7,346 bases of DNA, from positions 1 to 7,346 of the forward strand of contig JBQCIO010000196.1 in NCBI GenBank assembly GCA_051953655.1, read 5' to 3'. Made by a program: the position numbers and the translations under genes. The notes beneath the pieces were generated by a model. It made no database searches. It was not told where the DNA came from and worked only from the letters and a program-made list of their open reading frames with translations. Below, in pieces: positions 1 to 5,387 of this stretch (position 1 is its first letter; each line of letters opens with the position of its first letter). The stretch comes from JBQCHF01 sp051953655. GTDB taxonomy: Bacteria; Actinomycetota; Actinomycetes; Motilibacterales; Motilibacteraceae.

Positions 1-528
1 CGTGTTGTCGCCGACCGGGATGACCGAGCCGAAGTACTCCTTGAACAGCTCCGGGTGCTCGCGCAGGCCGGAGTCGGTGTCCAGGAAGATGACGCCCTGC
101 TGCTCGAGGTCCTCGCGGATCTGGTGGTAGACCACCTCGGACTCGTACTGGGCGGCGACGCCGGCGATCAGGCGCTGCTTCTCCGCCTCCGGGATGCCCA
201 GGCGGTCGTAGGTGTTCTTGATGTCCGCGGGCAGGTCGTCCCAGCTGGCCGCCTGCTTCTCGGTGGAGCGGACGAAGTACTTGATGTTCTGGAAGTCGAT
301 GTCGGACAGGTCCGACCCCCAGGTGGGCATCGGCTTCTTGTCGAACAGCCGCAGGCCCTTGAGTCGCAGCTGGAGCATCCACTCCGGCTCGTTCTTCTTG
401 GCCGAGATGTCGCGGACGACCTCCTCGGAGAGTCCGCGGCGCGCGGAGGCGCCGGCGACGTCGGAGTCGGCCCAGCCGTACTCGTAGGTGCCCAGGCCCT
501 CGAGCTCGGGGCGTGCGACGGAGGTCAT
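1..528 (-). CDS. sufB: Fe-S cluster assembly scaffold protein SufB, N-terminal part (cut by window edge)
   Basis: The minus strand is open from ATG 528-526 to the window edge, giving exactly 176 codons of a protein that is usually about 470-480 residues. The translation matches the SufB N-terminus: 'YEYGW' near residue 14, 'LSEEVVRDISAKKNEPEWML' at about 33-52, 'PTWGSDLSDIDFQNIKYF' at about 69-86, and 'GVIFLDTDSGLREHPELFKEYFG' near the end of the visible part. SufB is the scaffold of the SufBCD complex that builds Fe-S clusters in the cytoplasm. Its catalytic core lies outside the window, and so does the position where some mycobacterial SufB proteins carry an intein, so neither can be judged. 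The start codon overlaps the sufR stop as ATGA, implying coupled translation. sufD, sufC, sufS and sufU are expected beyond base 1. The family call is very secure. Confidence 0.96.
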   Translation of the reverse strand, partial: MTSVARPELEGLGTYEYGWADSDVAGASARRGLSEEVVRDISAKKNEPEWMLQLRLKGLRLFDKKPMPTWGSDLSDIDFQNIKYFVRSTEKQAASWDDLPADIKNTYDRLGIPEAEKQRLIAGVAAQYESEVVYHQIREDLEQQGVIFLDTDSGLREHPELFKEYFGSVIPVGDNT

Positions 529-1373
529 GCGGGTGTCCTCCCGGACGTTGCGGACAGGCTCGTTCTGGTGGTGCTCGAACCGCTGGTGGTGCTCTCCCCC
601 GCGGCGGGCGCGGGGACGGTCTTGGTGCTCGGGTTGGCGCTCGGGGTGGTGGTGCTCGGGATGTGGGTGGTGCACACCCCGTCGCCGTGGGCGATCGTGG
701 CCAGCCGCTGCACGTGGGTGCCGAGCAGCTCGGCGAAGACCTCGGTCTCGGCGTCGCACAGCTGCGGGAAGCGCTCGGCCACGTGGGCGACCGGGCAGTG
801 GTGCTGGCACAGCTGGGCGCCGCCGACGTCGGTGGTCCGTGCGGAGGCGGCGTAGCCGGCGCCGGAGAGGGCCTCGGCCAGCGCCTCGACCCGCTCGCTG
901 CCGTCCGCGTCCTCGCTCACGCCCTCGACGGCGGGGCGCAGCCGCTCGGCCAGACCCGCCACCCGGGCCCGGGCGAACTCGCGTACCGCCTCTTCACCGG
1001 CGCGCGCCGCGAGGAACTCCAGCGCGGTGGCGGCGAGCTCGTCGTAGGCCTGGTCGAACGCGTCGCGGCCGGCGGGGGTGAGCACGAACGCCTTGGCCGG
1101 GCGTCCGCGCCCGCGGGGCCCGCGGCTGCGCGCCTCACGCTGCTCGACCAGACCCTCGGCCAGCAGGGCGTCCAGGTGCCGGCGCACGGCGGCGGGGGTG
1201 ACCTCCAGCCGCTCGGCCAGCTCGGCCGCGGTGGAGGCGCCGTTCTCGAGGATGGTGCGGGCGACCCGGCGGCGGGAGACCCGCTCGACGTCGGAGTGAG
1301 CGTGCGCACCCGTGGCCGCGGGCACGGCAGGGGCCGTCCCGGAGGGCGTCTGGTGGGTGGGCACGAATTCCAC
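525..1373 (-). CDS. sufR: SufR, Fe-S cluster-binding winged-helix repressor of the suf operon
   Basis: The product has 282 residues. A winged HTH spans about residues 31-100 ('RRRVARTILENGASTAAELAERL', then recognition helix 'TPAAVRRHLDAL' and wing 'GRGRPAKAFVLT'). A C-terminal cluster-binding region has Cys189-x3-Cys193-x12-Cys206 in 'CQHHCPVAHVAERFPQLC' and a further Cys234 in 'GDGVCTTHI'. In actinobacterial and cyanobacterial SufR, conserved cysteines here hold an Fe-S cluster, and the holo form represses suf. sufR is the first gene before sufB, which agrees. Residues 240-282 form a Ser/Thr/Pro-rich tail beyond the normal domain end. The chosen start is GTG 1373-1371; GTG 1364-1362 (codon 4) is an alternative. 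No convincing Shine-Dalgarno precedes it, so it may be leaderless. It is divergent from the ABC exporter across about 109 bp. DeoR/ArsR-like regulators are the other possibility, but the cysteines and position make SufR secure. Confidence 0.93.
   Translation of the reverse strand: MEFVPTHQTPSGTAPAVPAATGAHAHSDVERVSRRRVARTILENGASTAAELAERLEVTPAAVRRHLDALLAEGLVEQREARSRGPRGRGRPAKAFVLTPAGRDAFDQAYDELAATALEFLAARAGEEAVREFARARVAGLAERLRPAVEGVSEDADGSERVEALAEALSGAGYAASARTTDVGGAQLCQHHCPVAHVAERFPQLCDAETEVFAELLGTHVQRLATIAHGDGVCTTHIPSTTTPSANPSTKTVPAPAAGESTTSGSSTTRTSLSATSGRTPA
537..542 (-). promoter_or_regulatory. Ribosome binding site of sufB
   Basis: GGGAGG on the minus strand lies 8 nt before the sufB ATG, inside the end of sufR. 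It supports ATG 528-526 as the sufB start and fits translational coupling through the ATGA overlap. Confidence 0.7.
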
Positions 1374-1408
1374 AACGACATCATCACGTTATTCATGCCC
1401 GTCCGCAA
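1374..1408 (-). promoter_or_regulatory. Putative suf promoter with candidate SufR operator
   Basis: On the minus strand TTGCGG (1408-1403) and GATGAT (1385-1380) are separated by 17 nt, and GATGAT lies 6 nt before the sufR GTG, which would give a leaderless message. TAACGT (1391-1386) is an alternative -10. An imperfect palindrome at 1374-1390, AACG-N2-AT-c-AT-N2-CGTT, covers the -10 and start site, where an autorepressor would bind. This stretch is clearly more AT-rich than its surroundings. Assignment to SufR is inferred from position; I could not match it to a published SufR consensus. Confidence 0.4.
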
Positions 1409-1469
1409 ACGCGGGGGTGCACCCGTTCAGGCGGGCGACCCCCGACCGGTGGCGCTGGGGCGCCCGACC

Positions 1470-1475
1470 TACAGT
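1470..1475 (+). promoter_or_regulatory. Putative -10 element of the ABC exporter operon
   Basis: TACAGT (TAnnnT type) ends 7 nt before GTG 1483. This is the spacing expected if transcription starts on the first base of the start codon (leaderless). No good -35 is visible 16-19 nt upstream. Confidence 0.5.
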
Positions 1476-1482
1476 GGACGCC

Positions 1483-2418
1483 GTGAACCGGGCGGTCGAG
1501 GGCCTTGCGGTCGAGGTGGAGGGCCTCGTCAAGCGCTACGGCGCGAAGACCGCCGTCGACGGTCTGTCGCTGCAGGTCCGCGCCGGGGCCGTCACCGCCG
1601 TGCTGGGCCCCAACGGCGCCGGCAAGACCTCCACGATCGAGTGCTGCGAGGGCTACCGCCGCCCCGACGGCGGCCGGGTCCGGGTGCTCGGGCTGGACCC
1701 GCAGCGCGACGCCGCCGCCCTGCGCCCCCGGATCGGGGTCATGCTCCAGTCCGGCGGCATCTACCCCAGCGCCCGGGCCGTGGAGATGCTCCGGCACGTC
1801 GCCCGCCTGCACGCCCACCCGCTCGACGTCGACGAGCTGGTCGACCGGCTGGGGATGGGCAGCGCCGGGCGCACCCCCTACCGGCGCCTCTCCGGCGGCC
1901 AGCAGCAGCGCCTCGCCCTCGCCCTGGCCGTGGTGGGCCGCCCCGAGCTGGTCTTCCTGGACGAGCCGACCGCCGGGCTGGACCCGCAGGCCCGCCGGGC
2001 CACCTGGGAGCTGGTCGAGCAGCTGCGCGCCGACGGGGTCGCCGTGGTCCTCACCACCCACTACATGGACGAGGCCGAGCGGCTGGCCGACCACGTCTAC
2101 GTCGTCGACGCCGGCAAGGTCGTCGCCGACGGCAGTCCCGAGGTGCTCACCAGCGCCGGCGCGGAGGACTCCCTGCGCTTCGCGGGCCCCCCGCGGCTGG
2201 ACCTCGAGACCCTGGTCAAGGCGCTGCCCGAGGGCTCGCGCGCCACCGAGACCGCCCCCGGGCAGTACCTGGTCGAGGGGCCGATGGGTCCGCAGCTGCT
2301 GGCCACCGTCACCTCCTGGTGCGCCGCGCACGGCGTGATGCCGGAGGGGCTGTCGGTGGGCCGGCGCACCCTCGAGGACGTGTTCCTCGACCTGACCGGA
2401 CGGGAGCTGCGCGCATGA
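1483..2418 (+). CDS. ABC transporter ATP-binding protein (DrrA/ABC-2 exporter type)
   Basis: The product has 311 residues from GTG 1483. All nucleotide-binding motifs are present: Walker A GPNGAGKT (42-49), Q-loop glutamine at 89 (VMLQSGG), signature LSGGQ (136-140), Walker B LVFLDEPT (156-163), D-loop GLD (165-167) and switch histidine 193 (TTHYMDEAERLAD). The tail after about residue 225 contains 'RTLEDVFLDLTGRELR', the usual ending of DrrA/CcmA-like exporter ATPases. It should drive the membrane permease encoded next, whose ATG overlaps this stop as ATGA. The start is chosen because a TAnnnT box lies 7 nt upstream; GTG 1474 in the same frame is possible, and longer upstream extensions lack family similarity. 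It is divergent from sufR. The exported substrate cannot be deduced: drug, lipid and heme-related cargo all remain open. Confidence 0.93.
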   Translation: MNRAVEGLAVEVEGLVKRYGAKTAVDGLSLQVRAGAVTAVLGPNGAGKTSTIECCEGYRRPDGGRVRVLGLDPQRDAAALRPRIGVMLQSGGIYPSARAVEMLRHVARLHAHPLDVDELVDRLGMGSAGRTPYRRLSGGQQQRLALALAVVGRPELVFLDEPTAGLDPQARRATWELVEQLRADGVAVVLTTHYMDEAERLADHVYVVDAGKVVADGSPEVLTSAGAEDSLRFAGPPRLDLETLVKALPEGSRATETAPGQYLVEGPMGPQLLATVTSWCAAHGVMPEGLSVGRRTLEDVFLDLTGRELRA

Positions 2419-3191
2419 CGCTCTCCGCCCCCGGCGCGCTGGCTCCCCGGCCCGGCGCCGCCCCGCTGTCCCGGATGGTGCTGGCGCAGGCCGGGTTCGA
2501 GCTCAAGCTGCAGCTGCGCAACGGCGAGCAGCTGCTCGTCACCCTGGTCATCCCGCTGCTGCTGCTGCTCGGGCTCACCCTCACCTCGGCGGTCGACGTC
2601 GGGACCACCGACCGGATCGACGCCGTGGCGCCCGGCATCCTCGCCCTGGCGGTGATGTCCAGCGCGTTCACCTCGCAGGCGATCTCCACCGGGTTCGAGC
2701 GCCGCTACGGCGTCCTCAAGCGGCTGGGCACCACCCCGCTGCCGCGGGCCGGGCTGATCACCGCCAAGACCCTCGCCGTCGTCGGCGTCGAGCTGGTGCA
2801 GGTGGTGCTGCTGGCGGCGGTCGCGCTGCTGCTCGGCTGGCACCCGTCCGGCGACCCGGCCGCGGCGGTGCTGCTGGTCGTGCTGGGCACCGCCGCGTTC
2901 AGCGGGCTCGCGCTGCTGATGGCCGGCACGCTGCGGGCCGAGGCCACCCTGGCCGGCGCCAACCTGGTCTGGCTGCTCATGCTCGCCGCCGGCGGGGTCG
3001 TCGTCCCGCTGGACCGCTACCCGCAGTCGCTGCAGGGCCCGCTGGAGCTGCTGCCGCTCGGCGCGCTGTCCGAGGGGCTGCGCCAGGTGCTGGTCGAGGG
3101 CGCGGCCCTGCCGGGCACGGCGCTGCTCGTGCTGCTGGTGTGGGCCGCCGCGGGGATCGCGCTGGCCGCGCGGTTCTTCCGCTGGGAGTAG
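2415..3191 (+). CDS. ABC-2 type exporter permease
   Basis: The product has 258 residues and partners the preceding ATPase. Its ATG overlaps the ATPase TGA (ATGA), and GGGAG lies 8 nt upstream. A short basic N-terminus is followed by about six hydrophobic segments, roughly at residues 40-58, 72-92, 117-140, 150-170, 180-199 and 232-254. Between the second and third is 'FERRYGVLKRLGTTPLPRAGLITAK', the cytoplasmic loop typical of ABC-2 permeases (the 'R-G-T-PL' pattern), which is where the ATPase would couple. Length and helix count fit the family (about 240-280 residues, six helices). The protein ends in 'RFFRWE', as many homologues do. Substrate is unknown. The next gene starts 171 bp downstream with its own promoter signals, so the exporter operon probably ends here, although only weak hairpins (e.g. 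GACCG 3194-3198 with CGGTC 3213-3217) follow the stop. Confidence 0.92.
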   Translation: MTLSAPGALAPRPGAAPLSRMVLAQAGFELKLQLRNGEQLLVTLVIPLLLLLGLTLTSAVDVGTTDRIDAVAPGILALAVMSSAFTSQAISTGFERRYGVLKRLGTTPLPRAGLITAKTLAVVGVELVQVVLLAAVALLLGWHPSGDPAAAVLLVVLGTAAFSGLALLMAGTLRAEATLAGANLVWLLMLAAGGVVVPLDRYPQSLQGPLELLPLGALSEGLRQVLVEGAALPGTALLVLLVWAAAGIALAARFFRWE

Positions 3192-3228
3192 CCGACCGCT
3201 CCGCGCTGCCTCCGGTCAGGCTGCATCC

Positions 3229-3255
3229 AAGAGGGGCCTCGGCTCCGAAGAGGGG
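3229..3255 (+). repeat. Direct repeat AAGAGGGG, two copies 19 bp apart
   Basis: AAGAGGGG occurs at 3229-3236 and 3248-3255, each preceded by C-n. It lies between the exporter and sigma genes, about 110-130 bp before the sigma start. Function is unknown. The spacing is close to two helical turns, but chance is possible in G-rich sequence. Confidence 0.4.
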
Positions 3256-3283
3256 GCGTGAGCGGCGGATCGGTGGCGGTGAT

Positions 3284-3301
3284 GGACGTCGGGAGGACGT
3301 C
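3284..3301 (+). repeat. Tandem GGACGTC boxes, 11 bp apart, upstream of the sigma gene
   Basis: GGACGTC is repeated exactly at 3284-3290 and 3295-3301 with GGGA between, each containing the palindrome GACGTC. The phase is one helical turn and the pair lies about 60 bp before the sigma start. It could be a regulator site; this is inference from position and spacing. Confidence 0.35.
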
Positions 3302-3330
3302 CCCGCCAGGTGCCGGTGATCTCGACGGGC

Positions 3331-3356
3331 GGACCGCCCGACCTGCCCTTAGCGTC
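3331..3356 (+). promoter_or_regulatory. Putative promoter of the sigma/anti-sigma operon, possibly ECF-type and autoregulated
   Basis: GGACC (3331-3335) and CGTC (3353-3356) are separated by 17 nt, resembling the GGAAC/CGTC pattern of ECF sigma promoters. A housekeeping-like box TAGCGT (3350-3355) overlaps it and ends 7 nt before ATG 3363. Both readings place the transcription start at or near the ATG. Confidence 0.4.
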
Positions 3357-3362
3357 GTGACC

Positions 3363-3983
3363 ATGACCGCCGGGCCCGCGCTGGCCGACCCCGACGTCGG
3401 CACCGGCTTCCGCGCCGGGGACGAGCAGTGCCTCGCCGAGGCCTACCGCCGCTGGGGCGCCCTGGTCCACACCACCGCGCTGCGCTCGCTCGGCGATCAC
3501 GCCGAGGCCGAGGACGTCACCCAGCAGGTGTTCGTGGCCGCCTGGCGGGGCCGCGACGGCTTCGACCCCGCGCACGGCTCGCTGGCCGGGTGGCTGATCG
3601 GGATCACCCGGCACAAGGTGGCCGACACCTGGGCCCGCCGCGAGCGCGAGCGGCGGGCGGTGGAGGCGGCACTGCTCGACGCGACCGGGGTGGTGCCGGT
3701 GCAGGCGATGTCCAAGCAGGTGGCCGACCACGTGGGCGACCGGCTGGTGCTGGCCGAGGAGCTGGCCCGGCTCGGCGAGCCGCAGCGGACGATCCTCGAG
3801 CTGGCCTTCTACGACGACCTCACCCACGTGCAGGTCGCCGCGCGGCTCGGGCTGCCGCTGGGCACGGTGAAGAGCCACATCCGCCGGTCGCTGGAGCGGC
3901 TGCGGGCGCGGCTGGAGGACTCGGCAGAATCTGCGGGCGGTCACGTCGGGAAGGAGGTGGACGGTGGAGCGGCACGAGGCTGA
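3363..3983 (+). CDS. ECF-type RNA polymerase sigma factor (SigK/SigL-like, paired with an RskA-type anti-sigma)
   Basis: The product has 206 residues from ATG 3363. Sigma region 2 covers about residues 22-92: 'AEDVTQQVFVAAW' (49-61) for core binding and 'GSLAGWLIGITRHKVADTWARR' (72-93) for -10 recognition. Region 4 covers about 128-184, with 'QRTILELAFYDDLTHVQVAARLGLPLGTVKSHIRRSLERLR' as the -35-binding helix-turn-helix. There is no region 3 and no extra C-terminal domain, as expected for ECF factors. It directs RNA polymerase to a regulon that this window does not reveal. The gene overlaps the anti-sigma start by 20 bp, so the two are co-expressed and the factor is presumably held inactive at the membrane until a signal arrives. 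The start is chosen from promoter spacing and family length; GTG 3357 is possible, and in-frame GTG 3258 seems too long. The exact ECF group needs phylogeny. Confidence 0.92.
   Translation: MTAGPALADPDVGTGFRAGDEQCLAEAYRRWGALVHTTALRSLGDHAEAEDVTQQVFVAAWRGRDGFDPAHGSLAGWLIGITRHKVADTWARRERERRAVEAALLDATGVVPVQAMSKQVADHVGDRLVLAEELARLGEPQRTILELAFYDDLTHVQVAARLGLPLGTVKSHIRRSLERLRARLEDSAESAGGHVGKEVDGGAARG
3951..3959 (+). promoter_or_regulatory. Strong ribosome binding site of the anti-sigma gene
   Basis: AAGGAGGTG, an almost full anti-16S match, lies inside the end of the sigma gene, with core GGAGG 6 nt before GTG 3964. It fixes that start and suggests high anti-sigma output relative to the sigma factor. 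Confidence 0.75.
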
Positions 3984-4884
3984 GAAGCACTGCGACCCCG
4001 AGCTGCTCGCGCTGCGCGCGCTCGGCGAGCCGATCGATGCCGAGTCCGCCGAGCACCTGGCCACCTGCCCGGCCTGCGCCGCCGACCTGGCCTCGCTCAC
4101 CGCGGTCGTCGCCGCCGGCCGTGGGCTCGGCGACCAGCTGCACCTGGCCGCGCCGTCCACTCCTCCCGGATCTCCGGCCGGCCCGCTGGTCGCTCCGCCG
4201 CCCGCCGTCTGGGACCGCATCGCCGCCGAGGTCGGGCTCGACGAGCAGACCCGGCAGGCGGCGCGCGACCCGCTGCCGGCCGGGGCTCCCGCGGGGATCG
4301 CTCCGGTGCCGGACCTGCCCCGCCCCGCGGCCGACGTCGACGACGAGCCCTCGGTCGGCGCCGCTGAGCCGCAGCCCGGCCCTGGCGACGAGCTGGCCTT
4401 CCGACGCAGCGCGCGGTCCGGTCGCCGCTGGCTGCTGCCGGCCGCCGTCGCCGCGGCGGTGGGCATCGTCGTGGGCGCCGGCGCGGCCACCGTGGTCGGG
4501 CGCGACCCGGCCCCGCAGCAGGTGAGCGCCCAGCCCGTGACCACAGTCCTGGGCCGCGCCAGCCTGGTCGCCCTCCCCGGCCACGCCGGCAGCGGCGAGG
4601 CGATCATGGAGCAGGTCGGCGGCCAGCGCCGTCTCGTCGTCGACGTCGACGGCCTGCGCCAGCAGGGCGGCTACCTCGAGGTCTGGCTGATGGACCCCGG
4701 CAACGGCGGCCTGGTCAGCCTCGGCGTCCTCGCCGGCGGCGGCGCCGCCCTGCACGGCGACTACCCGGTGCCGGCCACCCTCGACCTGGCCGCCTACCCC
4801 GCCGTCGACGTCAGCGCCGAGCCCTTCGACGGCAACCCCGCGCACTCCGCCGACAGCATCGTGCGCGGGACGATGGGGATCTGA
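3964..4884 (+). CDS. Membrane-anchored anti-sigma factor with zinc-finger N-terminus and RskA-type C-terminal domain
   Basis: The product has 306 residues. The cytoplasmic N-terminus carries H31-x3-C35-x2-C38 ('EHLATCPAC'), the zinc-binding ZAS-type motif that clamps ECF sigma factors, with a further His9-Cys10 pair upstream. A Pro/Ala-rich linker (about 60-145) leads to basic 'RRSARSGRRW' and one membrane helix at about 156-179. The extracytoplasmic part (about 195-301) contains 'YLEVWLMD', 'LGVL' and 'VDVSAEPFDGNPAHSADSIVRG', as in RskA (anti-sigma-K factor) domains. It should bind and silence the upstream sigma factor; release in this family usually follows stepwise proteolysis, though the signal is unknown. 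The start is GTG 3964, supported by a strong RBS and a 20-bp overlap with the sigma gene. A strong hairpin follows 39 nt after the stop. The role is secure; the signal sensed is not inferable. Confidence 0.9.
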   Translation: MERHEAEKHCDPELLALRALGEPIDAESAEHLATCPACAADLASLTAVVAAGRGLGDQLHLAAPSTPPGSPAGPLVAPPPAVWDRIAAEVGLDEQTRQAARDPLPAGAPAGIAPVPDLPRPAADVDDEPSVGAAEPQPGPGDELAFRRSARSGRRWLLPAAVAAAVGIVVGAGAATVVGRDPAPQQVSAQPVTTVLGRASLVALPGHAGSGEAIMEQVGGQRRLVVDVDGLRQQGGYLEVWLMDPGNGGLVSLGVLAGGGAALHGDYPVPATLDLAAYPAVDVSAEPFDGNPAHSADSIVRGTMGI

Positions 4885-4922
4885 GAGCACCTCCCGTCTC
4901 CCCGGGCAAGGTCAACGGCGCC

Positions 4923-4969
4923 GGTGACGGCGGCGGCAGGAGCGGGGTGGGTCGCGCCGCCGCCTCACC
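4923..4969 (+). terminator. Hairpin terminator after the sigma/anti-sigma operon
   Basis: GGTGA (4923-4927) and GGCGGCGGC (4929-4937) pair with GCCGCCGCC (4956-4964) and TCACC (4965-4969): 14 base pairs, one bulged C and an 18-nt loop. It starts 39 nt after the anti-sigma stop. No T-run follows, as is common for terminators of high-GC actinomycetes. Confidence 0.6.
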
Positions 4970-4988
4970 CCCCGCCGACCCCCTTTCA

Positions 4989-5067
4989 AGATCAAACCGT
5001 TGGGGTGAGGGTGCCCCTGACCCAATAGGTTTGGCTCTGGGTGCCCCCCACCCCATCAAGTTGATCT
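4989..5067. repeat. 79-bp imperfect palindrome (possible MITE/REP-like element or structured RNA)
   Basis: All paired blocks share one axis at base 5028: AGATCAA (4989-4995) with TTGATCT (5061-5067), TGGGGTG (5001-5007) with CACCCCA (5049-5055), GGG (5009-5011) with CCC (5045-5047), CCC (5015-5017) with GGG (5039-5041), and CCAA (5022-5025) with TTGG (5031-5034). By hand count 27 of 39 mirrored positions are complementary. The arms can be extended by TCA/TGA at the outer ends with one bulged base. It is more AT-rich than its surroundings and encodes no credible protein. No transposase or clear target-site duplication is seen. Origin and function are unknown. Confidence 0.65.
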
Positions 5068-5177
5068 CTGAGTGGGCGGGCCGCTCGAGCCGCCCCTCGC
5101 CCGGCTCGCCCCGTCACCAGCGCCTTTCGCCGTAGCCCCCCTGGCGACCGCCGGCCGGCCGCCGACGCCGGGGCGCG

Positions 5178-5341
5178 CCCGGCCGGCCCCGAGCACAGAC
5201 CGACCGGCCCGAGGACAGACCGACCGGCCCGAGCAGAGGCCGATGTGCGCAGGCAGCCCTCGGCGTGTCGGGCCCGAATCGGCGCGACACGCCGCTCCAG
5301 CGGCCTCGGTGCCTGCGCACGTCGGACAGGGGCCGGCCGGG
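5178..5341 (+). other. Nested inverted repeats upstream of ctaA (candidate structured RNA or regulatory element)
   Basis: Three perfect inverted pairs are nested. The inner is CGGCGTGTCG (5261-5270) with CGACACGCCG (5285-5294), 14-nt loop. The middle is GTGCGCAGGCA (5245-5255) with TGCCTGCGCAC (5310-5320). The outer is CCCGGCCGGCCCC (5178-5190) with GGGGCCGGCCGGG (5329-5341). The inner two form a 76-nt stem-loop with unequal internal loops (5 and 15 nt). The outer pair is less telling because GGCCGGCC is itself palindromic. The 20-bp tandem repeat lies between the outer and middle left arms. The element ends 46 nt before the ctaA start and lies upstream of the predicted leaderless ctaA promoter, so it could be a separate small RNA, a second terminator, or an operator region. 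Confidence 0.5.
5191..5243 (+). repeat. 20-bp tandem repeat, two near-identical units plus a decayed third
   Basis: The unit GAG-n-ACAGACCGACCGGCCC occurs at 5191-5210 and 5211-5230, differing only at the fourth base (C or G). A third, partial copy begins at 5231 and matches 10 of its first 12 bases. It could be a slippage-generated repeat or an array of binding sites. It sits just before the nested inverted repeat upstream of ctaA. Confidence 0.8.
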
Positions 5342-5375
5342 CTCGGCCCGCGTCGTGCCCCGCGCCCCCGCCACC

Positions 5376-5381
5376 TACCAT
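5376..5381 (+). promoter_or_regulatory. Putative -10 element of ctaA
   Basis: TACCAT (TAnnnT) ends 6 nt before GTG 5388, giving a leaderless or nearly leaderless start. No clear -35 is seen. Confidence 0.5.
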
Positions 5382-5387
5382 CGATGC

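Noticed and set aside
55..855. Long plus-strand open frame across sufB and sufR
   Set aside because: Shadow of the minus-strand genes. The translation is low-complexity Val/Leu/Gly, while the minus strand encodes clear SufB and SufR.
513..2414. Very long plus-strand frame running from sufR through the ABC ATPase into the permease frame
   Set aside because: Only the part from ATG 2415 is real (permease). The upstream part is Arg/Gly/Pro-rich shadow coding typical of stop-poor high-GC DNA, so it is not a giant fusion gene.
3216..4607. 463-residue minus-strand frame opposite the sigma and anti-sigma genes
   Set aside because: No recognisable domain. The opposite strand encodes two recognisable overlapping proteins.
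4947..5135. Possible 62-residue small protein (GTG start) in the gap before ctaA
   Set aside because: It spans part of the terminator hairpin and the whole palindrome, has no ribosome binding site that I trust, and its composition follows the repeat rather than a protein.
5191..5341. CRISPR-like array
   Set aside because: The tandem units are directly adjacent (20-bp period, no spacers), there are fewer than three intact copies and no cas genes.
5324..5354. Second ECF-type promoter in front of ctaA (GGACA ... CGTC)
   Set aside because: The spacer is 22 nt, too long for the 16-17 nt of ECF promoters, and the TACCAT box explains the ctaA start better.
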